From the NCBI GenBank assembly GCA_904066235.2, contig CAJFCV020000001.1, forward strand, positions 1,674,001 through 1,738,000: DNA of 64,000 nt, given 5' to 3'. Below the pieces are notes generated by a model, which had not been told where the DNA came from, ran no database searches, and saw nothing but the letters and a program-made list of their open reading frames with translations. This document shows, piece after piece, positions 1 through 14,000 of this stretch. A program made the translations under genes and the position numbers. This DNA is from Bursaphelenchus xylophilus. Its lineage: Eukaryota; Nematoda; Chromadorea; Rhabditida; Aphelenchoididae. Position 1 is the first letter of the stretch, and every line of letters begins with the position of its first letter.

Positions 1-1
1 T

Positions 2-2202
<2,201 letters not shown>

Positions 2203-2272
2203 TCATGGATAATATGATGATTTTATTGTATATCGTGTGGAAATGTGAAAGATATGTTTGTAAATGAATAGG

Positions 2273-2278
2273 AATAAA
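2273..2278 (+). promoter_or_regulatory. poly(A) signal of the DEAD-box gene
   Basis: AATAAA lies about 70 bases after the helicase stop codon, the usual position for nematode 3' end formation. Confidence 0.6.
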
Positions 2279-2477
2279 ATTTTTAGTAAAATAGACCAAG
2301 TTTGAATTTTGAAATTTTGAAAAGAAAATGAAAAAATCGAAAGTTGTGAGAATTGCATAACCAGCTAAAAGGCCGAGCCTCAGAAGCCGTCAAAAGCAAA
2401 AAAAATCGGAAAAAAGTTGCTATGAGGACCCTAAACTTCCATAAAATTTGATTTTGAAAAATTTGTCTGGGTGTGTC

Positions 2478-2546
2478 CGAATGGCGCAACTGGTTTTGAG
2501 CTTGCCAAAAATCGGCCCAAGTTCGAATCTCACTGTCGGGAAATCG
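2478..2546 (+). repeat. tRNA-like sequence (degenerate)
   Basis: A-box-like TGGCGCAACTGG and B-box-like AGTTCGAATCT at tRNA spacing, but the outer stem does not pair. I read it as a pseudo-tRNA or SINE remnant. Confidence 0.4.
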
Positions 2547-2834
2547 AAAAAAATCAGAAAATTATGTTCGCTTTTGCGCGAATTTCTCCGTTTTTTCTCT
2601 TTTTTCCGAAAATTTCCACGGAAGCGGAGGGCAAAAATGCGCGAAACCAATAATCTTTTTATAATTTTTTCTGAGTTTCCATGGAAACAAATGTTGTCTA
2701 TGCGTTCTTTGTTGTCCCAAAATTAATGGAAGAGCCATTTCTGCGCGGATTTCGTATATCTTGGCGTTATTTTATTACTCTTTTTAATATCATTATTTTT
2801 CACTTTTTTGAGATTATTAATTTTTTATTTGACG

Positions 2835-5800
2835 ATGTATGCGAACGACACCGATAACGAGAGCTCCACGTCGAAGGAGACGCCCAAACCCCGCGCCGGG
2901 CCCAGCAAAGAGGAGGAGAGACCGGTGATTATCACAAAAGTCGACACCAGAGAGGCTATTACCGAAACGTAGGTGTCAATTAAAAATTCGGATGGTTTGA
3001 GAAAACGGTCCCGTTCAAATTCGGCCCTAAAGCTTTAATTTTTAGTCTAAAAACTTTTGTGTCCGTGAAATGAGGTAAAATGCGATGAAAACAACCTAAA
3101 AAATGGAGAAATTCCTAAAGTAGAGTTACGATTTTAAAGCGGAGTAGGACTTTATAAAGGCCTTTGATTAGTGCCGATTGAGGGGAGTTTATAAAATTTT
3201 TTTATTTTTTTTTAAATTTTTCGACGGGTTGATTTGTCTCTAAAGCCGTATATACAGATGTTTTCTGAGGGACTGCAGAAGAAAAACGTATAATTTTTTT
3301 TTCGGAAATTTTGGTCCAAACGCTTGGCTAAAACAGTTGAAAAAAATGTCACTCTGCTTTAGACAGTAAGTCATTTTTTGGGAAGCTCTGTGAAACTGGT
3401 AAAATTTAGAAATTTCAAAATTAGTATATTCAAAAAAAAATCAAAAAATTTTTTAGTGAAAAGTTTTCAGTCTGTCGGAAAAGTAATGAGCAAAATGTCA
3501 CTGCGCTGATACTAATAACATTGAAAAGCAATTTGATTTTCTCCGCGACACAATTCATTTTCTCGGCGGCGATCACAATTTTCGATGCGACAGAGTGCTC
3601 ATTATTTTCCCGACAGATTGCTAAAAATAGCTGAAAAAAGCAAATTCTTTGCCAATCATTTCTAAACTTTACAAATCTAAATCCTCATTTTCAGCTCGAA
3701 CCAAACAAAGCCTGTTGCTGTGCCGCGGAAAAAGCAGAGCGCTACTGGCAGTAATGTCAGCAAATCATCGGTGGGTGACAAGGATTTCGGAGTGAATCAA
3801 CCGAAGACTCCCGAGATGAGAAGTCGAAAAGCGGCCGCTAAAAAGAAGACCTCGAGTTTCGAGCCGGTCGAGGAATTGGCGACCAGACGGCCTTCGCTTG
3901 GAACGAGTGAGTATTCAGTTCATTTGCTGTAAAGATATGTATGAAAATGGCAGAAGGCGGGCCGGCCCGGAAAAAGTCTTTTTTGGGCTTGACCTTATTT
4001 TTTGGGGCCTGGGTTGGGGCTCCAGATTTGCAATTTTAGGCCCGGCCTCGGCCAACTTTATCGGTTCCGGGCTATGAGATTGAAGATTGTTGCCCCGATC
4101 CCCTTCAAAATTTTTTTTTCATCTTGAAACGAAAAATTGGGATGCCAATTTTGGCTTCTTGGCATTATGCAACAAGATGTATTTGTGGCCCTATAAGGAT
4201 CGAAAACATTTTTTTGCTGTTCGAAGAGTTGCTGGCAACGATAAAACACCCTGAAAACCAGCCAAAAACATAATACGAAAATATCGCCGAAATGGCATAA
4301 TTTTTCACATTAAAAATTATTGCCCCCGGAAAAGCCAAAAAGTCCGGCCCTTTAGTCATGTAAAAGTATTTGAGAAGAAAATGAAAATTTTCTTCAGTTG
4401 ACAACATCTCCGGCCCCAATTCGATGGCAATTCACCTGTTTCCAAGGTTGAGTGAGACCAACTTGGGCTACCATGATATCCATTGGAATTACGATTGGCT
4501 GAGCAATATCAGCTTGAAGGATTCGGCCGGGTTGGAGCCGAGCAAAGCTATGGTAAGTCCCGGAGCTCCAAAAAAATATCCAAAAAACGGGGATTTAGTT
4601 TTTGCTATTAGTCTGTCGGGAAAATAATGAGCACTCTGTCGAAAATCGAATTTCAGTCGAGAAAATGAATTGTGTCGCAGCATAAGCAGATTGATTTTTC
4701 TTCATCGACGCAATCGGCGCAGCGACATTGCGCTTATTATTTTCCCGACAGACTGTTAGTTTTCCAAGATTTTTTTTATTTCATTTTTTTTTTTTTGAGT
4801 TTTCAATTTTACTAACCGTGAAATTTCTAAATTTTTACCAGTTTCACATAGCTTCCCTAAAATTTCGTTTCAAACATAAAATCCGTCGATACGAGGCGTA
4901 GTACAAGCGGAGACCCAAAAAAAAGTTGCCAGAAGTGTCTACGTGGTCTGCAAAAGCCGTTGGTTGCTTGGCGGATGCCATGCGAAGGCTCGGCGGACGC
5001 TTGGCGAAGACTTTCAACATGTCCACATTTTATAATTTTAGTTATTGCTAACGTTAATTTTCCTTATCCTGGGTTATTGTGACATACAAAAGACCAAAAT
5101 TTGCGGGAAAAAACAAAGATCCGTAAATTTTATCTGAATATTATTGCAATAGTACACGTCAAACACCTCAAACTAGGTGATAAACTATCCTAGGACCCGA
5201 TAAACTGTGATATTTCGCTTGAAAACATTTTTTTCAGGACCTCCGCCTCTTCAAACGGCACGTCCGCGTCTCGCACATCTTCAAATTCCACAAACTCCAG
5301 TACACGGGAAAGCAGCCGCAGGACCCGGAAACGCGCGAAATCGAATCCTTTTTCATAAAATTGAGTCTGGTCGACCGAGAGCACGACTTGAAGTGCGTCT
5401 CCAACGAATTCCAACTCCCCATCGAGGCGCATCATCCCCGAATTTCGCTGGCTTCCTGGTGCTCAAACGCCGTTATGTACTCGGCACTGGTCCGGTCGAA
5501 TTATCGACAGCCGGAAGTCGTTTTGAAAATCGAATTGTTCCATCAGAATGTCAGCTGTGGAACGCATGAGATCAAGTTGCTGAACAGCGACGGGAATTGC
5601 TGCATTCAGGTGGGGGTTGGTTTGGGGAATTTTGATATCAGTCTGTCGGGAAAATAATGAACATAATGTCGTTGTGGCGCCGTAGTGAAAAAAAAATAAT
5701 TTTGCGGCGACACAATTAATTTTCTCAGCGGCGATGCAATTTTTGATGCGACAGAGCCCTCAATATTTTCCCGACAGACTGATAAAAAACTGTGAAACTG

Positions 5801-8800
5801 GTAAAATTTAGAGATTTAAAAACTAATATATGTAATAAAATTCAAAAAAATCGAATTTTTTTGGGAAACTATCAGTCTGTCCGGAAAATAATGAGCACAA
5901 TGTGGTTCCGCCAACTGCGCCTCTGAAGCGAAAAGCCATTTTTCGGCGACACAATTCATTTTCGGAGCGGCGATGAAATTTTTGATGCGACAGAGTCCTC
6001 ATTATTTTCCCGACAAGCAGATAAAAAATAGGCTAGAAATTACGTATGTATAGTCTGGCGGGAAAATAGCGTGTCTTGCGTCGCGTACGATTCCCATTTA
6101 TTCGCAGCGACAAGTCATTTTTTTCATAAAAAAGCACAGAATTTGGGGCTGCGACAAATTTCAGTGGGGGACCTGATCCAGTGGTAAAAAACGTGCCATT
6201 TTGCATCCGGGAAGGATTAAAAATGTGGCAAAATGCTTCCCTCTCCAATTGAAAAAAAACTTCGTTTTGAAGGGCGTGCTCTTTCCCTCACAAAAAGAGC
6301 GGAAGCGCTTTTGAATTTGGAGTTTTTTTCCACTTGTAGAGGGAAGCATTTTGCCACATTTTTGATACTTCCCGTATGCAAAATGGTACGTTTTTTGCCA
6401 TTGTATCAGGCCCCCCACTGGAGGCAGCTGTACAAAAAAACTCTCTTAACCCTTTTTTCTCACAGTGTATGTCGCCGAAATCGCTATAGTGACCTTGCGA
6501 ACGGACTATCAGTCTGTCGGGAAAATAGTGAGCACTCTCTGTCGCAAGTCGCATCGCTGCCGAGAAAATGAATTGTGTCGCGGAGAAAATCAAATTGCTT
6601 TTCACTTCAGCGACGCGATCGGCGCAGCGACTAGATTGTTACAGGAACCATCGAGATTTTTGAATCAAAAAAAAAAATTTTTTTTCCCGCAAACGACATT
6701 TTCTTAAGGCGAAGTTGGTCATATTGGAAGCTTTATAAAAGTCGTGATATAAAGCCCTACCACATGAAACATATATCAGTAGATAGCGTTTTAAGCGTTC
6801 TTTCATATGGTCTAAACAGAAATTGCGAAATTTTATCTCAACCTGTGAAAAACGCAAAACAAAAAAACGACAAAGTCATACTTCTAAACCTAATATTTCA
6901 CATTTCCAGGTAAATAAGGCCAACCCGATGCAATTCACGGACTTCAAGCTTCAATTGGAAGTCACCGAGAACACTTCCAAATCCTACCCGAATGCTGATT
7001 TCTTGCCGGACGTCCTGATCTGCCCCGAAAGCTGGATCGACCTCATCATGCAATACCGAAAGATTTGCGCCGAAGTCCTGGCGAATCGGGAATTGTCGCC
7101 GTTTCCCAGCAGTAAGTACTACAGCTTCTCCAAAAAGTGCGTAGAATTCTTCTCTTACAAGCTGGCGTTTTGCAGGGGCTGCTGAGATATTCAACCAATT
7201 TTGCGGCCGAGGGAGACCGCAAAGTGCGGAGAGTGCTCGGAGAGAAAACAATTTTTGGCCAGGTCTTTGCCAGTTTCTTGCGGAAAAAATTTGTTTTTTT
7301 TTGTGGGAACATTACTCTCTGCAGTAGAAATCGGTCTGAAACTTTTCTTGCCAAAATTTGCGAAAAAGTGGTGATTTTTTGCCAACTTTCGACCTAAAAA
7401 TCTCTGTCGTTTCTGCAAAACGCGAGCTAGGAATCTTACATGTACTCTTAGAATTTTTTTTCTGAATTTGTGCCAAGTTTTATTAAAATCTGAGCGTCGC
7501 ACTTTGAGGAACTCCCTTATTTATCAGTCTGTCGGGAAAATAATGAGCACAATTTCACTACGCCAGTCGCATCGTTGAAGTCAAAAGCAATTTGATTTTG
7601 CCGCGACACAATTTATTTTCTTGGCGACAGAGCGCTCTTATTTTCACGATAGACACTGACAAGAACTTTTTTTGATCCCCTCTGATTTGTTGTGCAGACT
7701 GTAGTTACACTTGCACTTTTCAGCCTACATCATCGACCCGATTGTTGCGACTTTCCCCTACGCTTGTGAGCAGCCCCGTTTGATTAACGTCTTCATCAGG
7801 GAATTGAAACAACGGCCGGTAAGTCACAAGCCAAAAAAGTTGCGTTATAAGTGATTACAAAATATTTTGGTTGTAATTATATTTTGACGGTGATAAAAAA
7901 AAGATAAAAAACCAGTTGTTCGATCACATCCTACCTTCACTTTTTGAAGGGTTGTTTTGGTAATATCAATCTGTCGGGAAAATAATGAGCATTCTGTCGC
8001 ATCGAAAATCGCATCGTCGCCGAGAAAATGAATTGTGTCGCGACAAAATCAAATTGCTTTTCACTTCAGCGATGTGATTGGCGAAGTGTCTAGCCGTCGC
8101 AAGGCGGCCATCGGCAATTTCAACGCGCGCCAAATCCACATTACTTTCCCGACGGACTGATAAAAATCAAATTATGCCTACAAATCACTCCAGAGGTCGC
8201 TAGTATCGCTTGCTTTAAGTTTATCAAAATAATTTGCCAAGTTTCATCCAAATCTGAGCGTTGAACGTTGAGTATTTACTTTTTCTTTATCAGTCTGTCG
8301 GGAAAATATTGAGCGCAATGTCGCTGCGCCGATCATATCGCTGAAGTGAAAAGCAATTTGATTTTTCCACGACACAATCCATTTTCTCGACGGCGATGTG
8401 ATTTTAGAGGCGACAAAGAGACAATTATTTTCCCGACAGACTGATAAACGGTAGAACGGCGTCAAGTAGGAAAACGATAATTGAGAAAAATAAAATGATT
8501 TTTTTTTGCTTTTTTGCCAATCTGGCCCGAGAGTGATGAGCCGGCTTAGAGGTGGCAATCGGGCTGGCCGGGCCCGGTGATTGGGCTGGGCCGGGCCGGG
8601 CCTGAGCAGATTTGAAAAAGCCCTGGGCCGGCCTGACCGCTTCGGCCCACGGGCCGGGCCGCGACTTTCGGCCCGGCCCGGCCCGGAAGGTGGAAAAGTA
8701 AAAAAAAAATTAATATTAAACCAGCAAAATAAAGCACAAATGCTTTGCAGAATTGATGCATGGATATTAAATTAAACCTTTTTGACCTATATGCTGTTTT

Positions 8801-9675
8801 ACTATCTTTTGAAACTCCTTATATCCTTGATTATGTATATGTAAAATGCCACCTAAATATGCAAGGGTCGGGCGAAAATCTTCGAATTTTTAATGATAAA
8901 CTTAAACATTTCACTGTAATTTGATGACTTGATGCAAATGAAAGTGTTTAAGCAGTTTTTGATTAAAAATGTTGCCTTATAACGCCCATATATTTACATA
9001 GCTAACTTCCTATGGGATAAAAAAATCGGCACAATCCAGCTTTTGGCTAGGTTTTAGGTACCTGCTCGGCTGTCCCAGTCGTCCGACTAGACGTTTTAAT
9101 TTCACTTATACACACGTATTAACCTTCTGGAAAGCATAAAAACTTCCTATAGAAAATGCAAAGAGATTTATTCAACCTTTTTGTACTAGCGGGCCAAACA
9201 GGGCCGGGCCGGCCTGGGCTTTCACCGGGCCGGGCCGGGCCGGGCCTGAGCAAATTTGAAAAAGCCCAGGGCCGGCCTGGTCACTTCGGCCCGCGGGCCG
9301 GGCCGCAAAAATCGGCCCGGCCCGGCCCGATTGCCACTTCTAAGCCGGCTCCTTTCAGTTTGGCCCGGGCCCCACCCGGAGCCATATCTGTTTTTGGCAG
9401 CAAGCCATACGTCCCTAGAATGCCACACTTTCTAATTTCTAATCAAAAATTTTCAGACTGTTGATGTCAACATTTTCCGCGACGTTTACATGAACTATGT
9501 CTTCCCATTTGTTCACACCGTCACTTTCACCAATGACCAAATGATCTACGACTGTTTGAACAGCTTGCACGAGAACAAGAACGACTCCACGGCGTTTCTC
9601 TCCGCTCAAGAGTGCCGCCCCTTCTCGTTGTATGAGCATTCGGTGCATTTGAGTGGATCGCATGGCTTGGAATAA
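2835..9675 (+). CDS. unrecognised 462-residue protein, seven exons
   Basis: I do not recognise the family. Exons: 2835-2968, 3695-3906, 4398-4552, 5238-5609, 6910-7111, 7724-7818 and 9457-9675; all junctions are GT/AG and the phases close to 462 residues. The first 115 residues are charged and low in complexity (Ser/Thr/Lys-rich, with RKK and RSRKAAAKKK stretches), probably disordered. From about residue 116 the protein looks folded: HWNYDWLSN, then DLRLFKRHVRVSHIFKFHKL, a segment with alternating hydrophobic residues (residues 168-291), and a C-terminal part with LPDVLICPESW and YIIDPIVATFPYACEQP. There is no signal peptide or membrane segment, so it is probably intracellular. The start was taken at the first ATG after a long AT-rich stretch with stops in frame. 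Introns carry at least ten transposon copies. Codon use is GC-richer in exons than in introns, supporting the model. Confidence 0.8.
3468..3621. mobile_element. type A palindromic MITE
   Basis: Full-length copy, ends CAGTCTGTCGG and GACAGATTG, in intron 1 of the 462-residue gene. Confidence 0.85.
3955..4078. repeat. GC-rich repeat fragment
   Basis: GGGCCGGCCCGG / GGCCCGGCC blocks related to the 814-bp GC-rich element at 8538-9351. Confidence 0.5.
4609..4757. mobile_element. type A palindromic MITE
   Basis: Full-length copy in intron 3 of the 462-residue gene, starting just after the exon 3 donor. Confidence 0.85.
5639..5782. mobile_element. type A palindromic MITE
   Basis: Full-length, flanked by AT/TA-rich bases; ends CAGTCTGTCGGG and CCCGACAGACTG. 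Confidence 0.88.
5873..6021. mobile_element. type A palindromic MITE, second copy in the same intron
   Basis: Same orientation as the copy 90 bp upstream; right end eroded (CCCGACAAGCAG). Confidence 0.8.
6162..6420. mobile_element. CAGTGG / GCAAAATGCTTCCC element
   Basis: 259 bp with ends CAGTGGGGGACCTGATCC and GTATCAGGCCCCCCACTG. Internally GGCAAAATGCTTCCC and its complement form a second palindrome. Related copies lie at 33818-33990, 56277-56464 and, as half, 25985-26062. Confidence 0.75.
6510..6634. mobile_element. type A MITE, right end missing
   Basis: Begins CAGTCTGTCGGGAAAATAGT and stops after GGCGCAGCGAC without its terminal repeat. Confidence 0.75.
7163..7515. mobile_element. CAGGGGAAGT-family element, truncated copy
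   Basis: Matches the internal part and right end of the full element at 34719-35167 (CGAGCTAGGAATC, ATCTGAGCGTCGCACTTTG). The left end is lost. Confidence 0.65.
7525..7657. mobile_element. type A MITE, eroded right end
   Basis: Left end CAGTCTGTCGGGAAAATAAT is intact; right end reads TTTTCACGATAGAC. Confidence 0.75.
7967..8161. mobile_element. A/B chimeric MITE
   Basis: Left two thirds match type A (GAGAAAATGAATTGTGTCGC). The right part matches type B (CAAATCCACATTACTTTCCC). Confidence 0.75.
8291..8443. mobile_element. type A palindromic MITE
   Basis: Full-length copy with both CAGTCTG and CAGACTG ends. Confidence 0.88.
8538..9351. mobile_element. 814-bp GC-rich inverted-terminal-repeat element
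   Basis: 27-bp inverted ends begin GAGCCGGCTTAGA and differ at one position. Each side carries a GGGCCGGGCC-rich block of about 110 bp, but these two blocks lie in direct, not inverted, orientation. The AT-rich centre has no ORF. It lies in intron 6 of the 462-residue gene. Confidence 0.8.
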
Positions 9676-9854
9676 TGTTGTAAACAAAAAATTAATTTTT
9701 TTGGTTAAAAATCCAATGGCCAATTTCGGAGAATCGCTGACGCGGCCGTATTTTACAATTTTTTAAATTTTTTTGATTTTTTGTTTTTTCTGTTGATTTC
9801 GATTATGTTTACATACAGATTTCCGTTTTTCCATTGTTTTTGTCATCATAAAGT

Positions 9855-9860
9855 AATAAA
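9855..9860 (+). promoter_or_regulatory. poly(A) signal of the 462-residue gene
   Basis: AATAAA about 180 bases after the stop codon at 9675, in an AT-rich stretch without open frames. Confidence 0.45.
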
Positions 9861-9974
9861 AGCCGAGGCTAGAAGACGATTAAAAAAGTGTCGGTTAGTT
9901 TACCATTGACCATCTTGCTTTTACAAAGTATTTTAAAATCTACGTCGCGTTCAATTCCCATCATTAAGTACTAT

Positions 9975-10601
9975 CAGTCTGTCGGGAAAATAGCGGCGGG
10001 TTGTGGCGCTTAGGAAGCGCACGTCAGACTGAGATAATCCAAAACGATCCGGTGAATGGATTGGAGCAATTCGCCAAAAAAAGACGCGAAAAAACTTCTC
10101 CGGGGAAGAAATGGCGAATTTTTGGGGCGAGAGAGTACGTTTTTGCGCGTCTTTTCTTTAACTTTTCTGTGAAGTCAAGACGAGGTGTAAAAAGCGACAG
10201 CGAAGAGTCTATTCCGCTCACCGGACTCCTCAGTTTGACGTGAAGCGTCCCCACACGTCAATCCAAAATAGAAGAACAAATTTCCCGCCCCTTTTTGGTG
10301 ATTCGTTCAAAACGAAATGTCACTTTCCGATAAAACGCATTTTCTTATCTTTCTTCTTCCTTTTCGAGAAAAAGCAATTATTTCGGGCGAGAAAAAGAGC
10401 CGATAATTTCGCGACATTTCGTCTCTCTTTTAAATCAATGAAAACGATACGAAGTTTCGAAATGGTTCAGGAAATGTGCTGAATTGACGTGCCACATCGC
10501 TTTGCGACGGCTAGCCGCGGCTGGAGATTTGATTGCGCCCTTTTTTCGACGAGGCGAAACATTTTGCTGCGACAATCTGCCGTTATTTTCCCGACAGACT
10601 G
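9975..10601. mobile_element. type B MITE interrupted by other elements
   Basis: Ends CAGTCTGTCGGGAAAATAGC and TTTTCCCGACAGACTG. Type B internal text (TTTGCGACGGCTAGCCGCGG) remains near the right. The middle is occupied by foreign sequence including the ACGTCAATCCA element. Confidence 0.8.
10253..10492. mobile_element. ACGTCAATCCA element, copy 2, nested
   Basis: Inverted relative to copy 1 at 395-633; lies inside the type B element at 9975-10601. Confidence 0.8.
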
Positions 10602-11068
10602 GTGGAATAGTTCATGACCAATTTTGAGGTGCTTTCCAAAATAGGTGATGATATTAATGCAATAATATTCAGATATTCCCTGTATTACAATAACTCAGAG
10701 TGAAAAAATCTAAGCTTACAGTTAGTGCAAGCAAGAAATACATAGAAAAAATGATCAAGCTGTATGCCTTCGCCAAGTCTCCGCCGAGCATCCACAGGCT
10801 TTCCCAGGCGTTTTAAGCACCTCCTACAATTTTCGTGCATCTTGTCCGAGACTATATTTGTTTACTTTATTACTCAATCAAAAATGTCGTTGCGGAACAA
10901 CAGTGATAATAGATTATTTTTTGAAATAAGATATGGCCAATTTACTGCACATTGAAGATGTATCGATTATTTACATTGAATAAGTATATCAAAAAAGATA
11001 CCAGAATGATGACAAGTTGAAAAATGAAAAAGTCATAATACTGAAGGGTAAAAATAACAATTTGAAGC

Positions 11069-14000
11069 TCAGATATATTGCTTGACCACGCCTTCGACAT
11101 GTTCGAAGGCGCCGTTCTGATACAATTTCGCTCCAATTGCCGCTAACACCAAAACCCCTCCCGTGATCCACGCCGGATTTATCGAGTCCTTCTTCAACTC
11201 CTCGCAACGAACGAACGGATTCCCCGGCGTTTCGCGCTTCCGAATCGCCTTAACTCGCCTCGTCTCCACGTCCAGAATCGCCTCGCGCGCTTTGGGCCAC
11301 GGATGCGGCCCCACCAACCGGTAGGCGTACGGCACGTCCGGCCCGAACATCAACGTCTTCCACAGCGTGTAGTCGGTGAAGAAGAGCTTGGTCATCGGTG
11401 GCTTGCAGCCAATCATATTGGCCATCTCGTCCATGTACTCCACATAATCGACTTGGATCGTGTGCCGAGGCACGTTCGTGTAGCGCTTGAACATTTTCTC
11501 GTTGGCCGCTTTGATGTCTTTGATCATCGCTTCTTTGGAGGGGAGCTGAAATTTGAGGGGTGAAAGTGAAAGGTTTTTTGGGAAAAAATTACAACAAATT
11601 TTTTTGCACAGTGCAAACAAGTCGAAAAATTTCGACTATTTTCGCACGGTGCGAGAACATCTTTTATTTTTTTTGCACAGTGCAGTCAATCAAAAATATT
11701 AAAAAATTTTGAGCTTCTTGCAAAAAAACGCTCAATTTTTTTCCATTCCATTTTCCCCATCTTCCATTTTTGGCATCTCCCAAATATCCCCTCAAACCCA
11801 CCTTAATGTTGCCCAAGGCCTGTTCGAAGAACAGTCTGGCATTCATCTCCGCTGGGGCCATGATTGAACCGAGTGGCTGGAACAGTCCGACGCAAGCGAG
11901 GGTATTTTTGTCCGCCGAGTTCACAGGGAACATCTTTTTGTAGAGCTCGACTTTGTTGTCCACGACTGGAATCAGTCTTCCGCTGTCCAGATACGGGAAA
12001 TCGAAGAGGAATCCAGTGCAACAGACAACTTCATCAATTTCGGTGAAGGATCCGTCCTCAAAAATGACACCGTTCTCGGTGAAACGTCGGATGTCTCCCT
12101 TGAGAACCACGGTGCCGGAGCCGATTTTGTCTGAAATCGAAAAATTTTGTAATTTGACCTTATAGTAAACGTGAGTAGAATGCATGTAAGTTTGGCAAAT
12201 AAACGTTTGTTTTAGTCCCGCAGCGGTTTCCGGACAAAAATTAAAGCTTTTCGCAAAAAGTATCAAAAAGTATCCATGATCACTTTTGATACTTTTTGCA
12301 AAAATCTTTCTATTTTACATAGAAATGCATCTAGGGCAACAAAAAAAGCCATTTCCGGACAAAAATTAAAGTTTTTCCCTAAAAAGTATCAAAAAATATC
12401 CATGATCGCTTTCAATACCTTTTGAAAAAACCTTTATATTTGTTATGGCAACACATATAAGGCAACGAAAAAGCGAGTCCCGGGCAAAAAATAATGTCTT
12501 TTACAAAAAAGTATCAAAAAGTATCCATGACAACTTTTGAAGCTTTTCGGAAAAAAATCTTCAAATTTTCCCTGAAAAAGCAAAACATGTGTGCACAACG
12601 CATCGCAAACATTTCCCCTCGACTTACTATGAATTTCATCGCTAATAGTGGGATGTTGCGCAATCAGCTTGTGCTTCGGCCGGATTCCATATTCGTCCTG
12701 ATCGAAGAACTTGGTGAACTTCTCCTCACAAAGCTTGTTGAAGTAGTCCATACTGAAGTATTTGATGATTGCATTAAGTCGGGTGTTCAAGAACATATCC
12801 ATGGGGTATCCCTTCTCAATGTGCTTCCCCACAACCCAAGCGCCCCGCCGCGTGGAGATGGTGACTTGTTTCGCAACTCGCGACAATTCACAAGCCACGT
12901 CGATGGCCGAGTTGCCGATGCCCACGACGAGGACGTTTTTGTCGTCATAGCCGACGGGCTTTTTGTAGGAATGGGAGTGGATCATTCGACCTCTCCATTT
13001 CTCTTGTCCTGGCCATGGTTGGGGCATGTTGGGCGTGGCATGATGACCAGTGCAGACGAGGACAAAATCAAAGGTTTGTTGATGGTCGATGCCGTTGCTG
13101 AAAAGGAAGGTTTAGAGTTTCTGTTTTTGAGGAAAAATCTATTTTTGGAATTTTTAAATCTTTTTAGTGAAAAAAAAGTTTGTCATGCTTTCCACCATTT
13201 TCATAAATCAATTTTATTCTTGCTTTGATATTCTAGAAGAAAAATAAAAACTAAAAAGTATCAAAAAATATCTATGATAATTTTTGATACCTTTTGAAAA
13301 CATCATATTTTTTCACGGACATTTAAAGTGACTAAAGAGCTATTCCCGGGCAAAAATTTTGTTTTTTCAAAAACAGTATTAAAGAGTATTCATGATCATT
13401 TTTGATACTTTTTGACAAAATCACCATGTTTCTAGTGGAACTATAAAAAATCATCTTGTTGAGGAGTCAAACTGTCAAATAACAACTTACTCATCAATAT
13501 AGCTAACTACCCATCTGCCACTCGTATCATAATCGCGCGCCCTCTCGACATTCGTTACCCGATGATTATACCGGATATACTTCTTGATGTCAAAAGCCTC
13601 TGCGTAGCGATCAAGGTACTTCCAGAGCTCTAAAACAAGCGTGGTATATTACTGTTCCTCTCCACCATGAGCTTACTGGAGTGGTGCATAAAGTTGGCGT
13701 CTTCGGCGTCCGGGACAAAGTCGGAGTAGGCCGACAGTTCCTTGGACGTGTTGATCACGGTTTGCTTCATGACCGTGGAGAACTCGGTCTCTTCTTCCTT
13801 GTAGTTCCAGAGTCCTCCAAGGCGGCTTTGTGCTTCGAACACGGTGGGCTCCACGCCGTATTCGGTTGCCCATCTGAAATAGCGCACGTGAATGAAGTAG
13901 GTTCTACTGTGCTTTACTAGTCCGGTCGCAACGTCGCTGGGGCGATTCTTACAACATGCACTAAGCAAGAAGGGTCAGGGTGCGAGCGACAGCCCAACAA

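Larger units (their letters stand above)
9676..11068. other. intergenic region between the 462-residue gene and FMO copy 1
   Basis: Convergent genes face this spacer, so it should hold two 3' ends. It contains the poly(A) signal at 9855 and the type B element at 9975-10601. I see no further gene. Confidence 0.7.

Noticed and set aside
12494..13228. 244-residue plus-strand open frame
   Set aside because: Antisense shadow of FMO exon 4; its sequence mirrors the conserved FMO codons.
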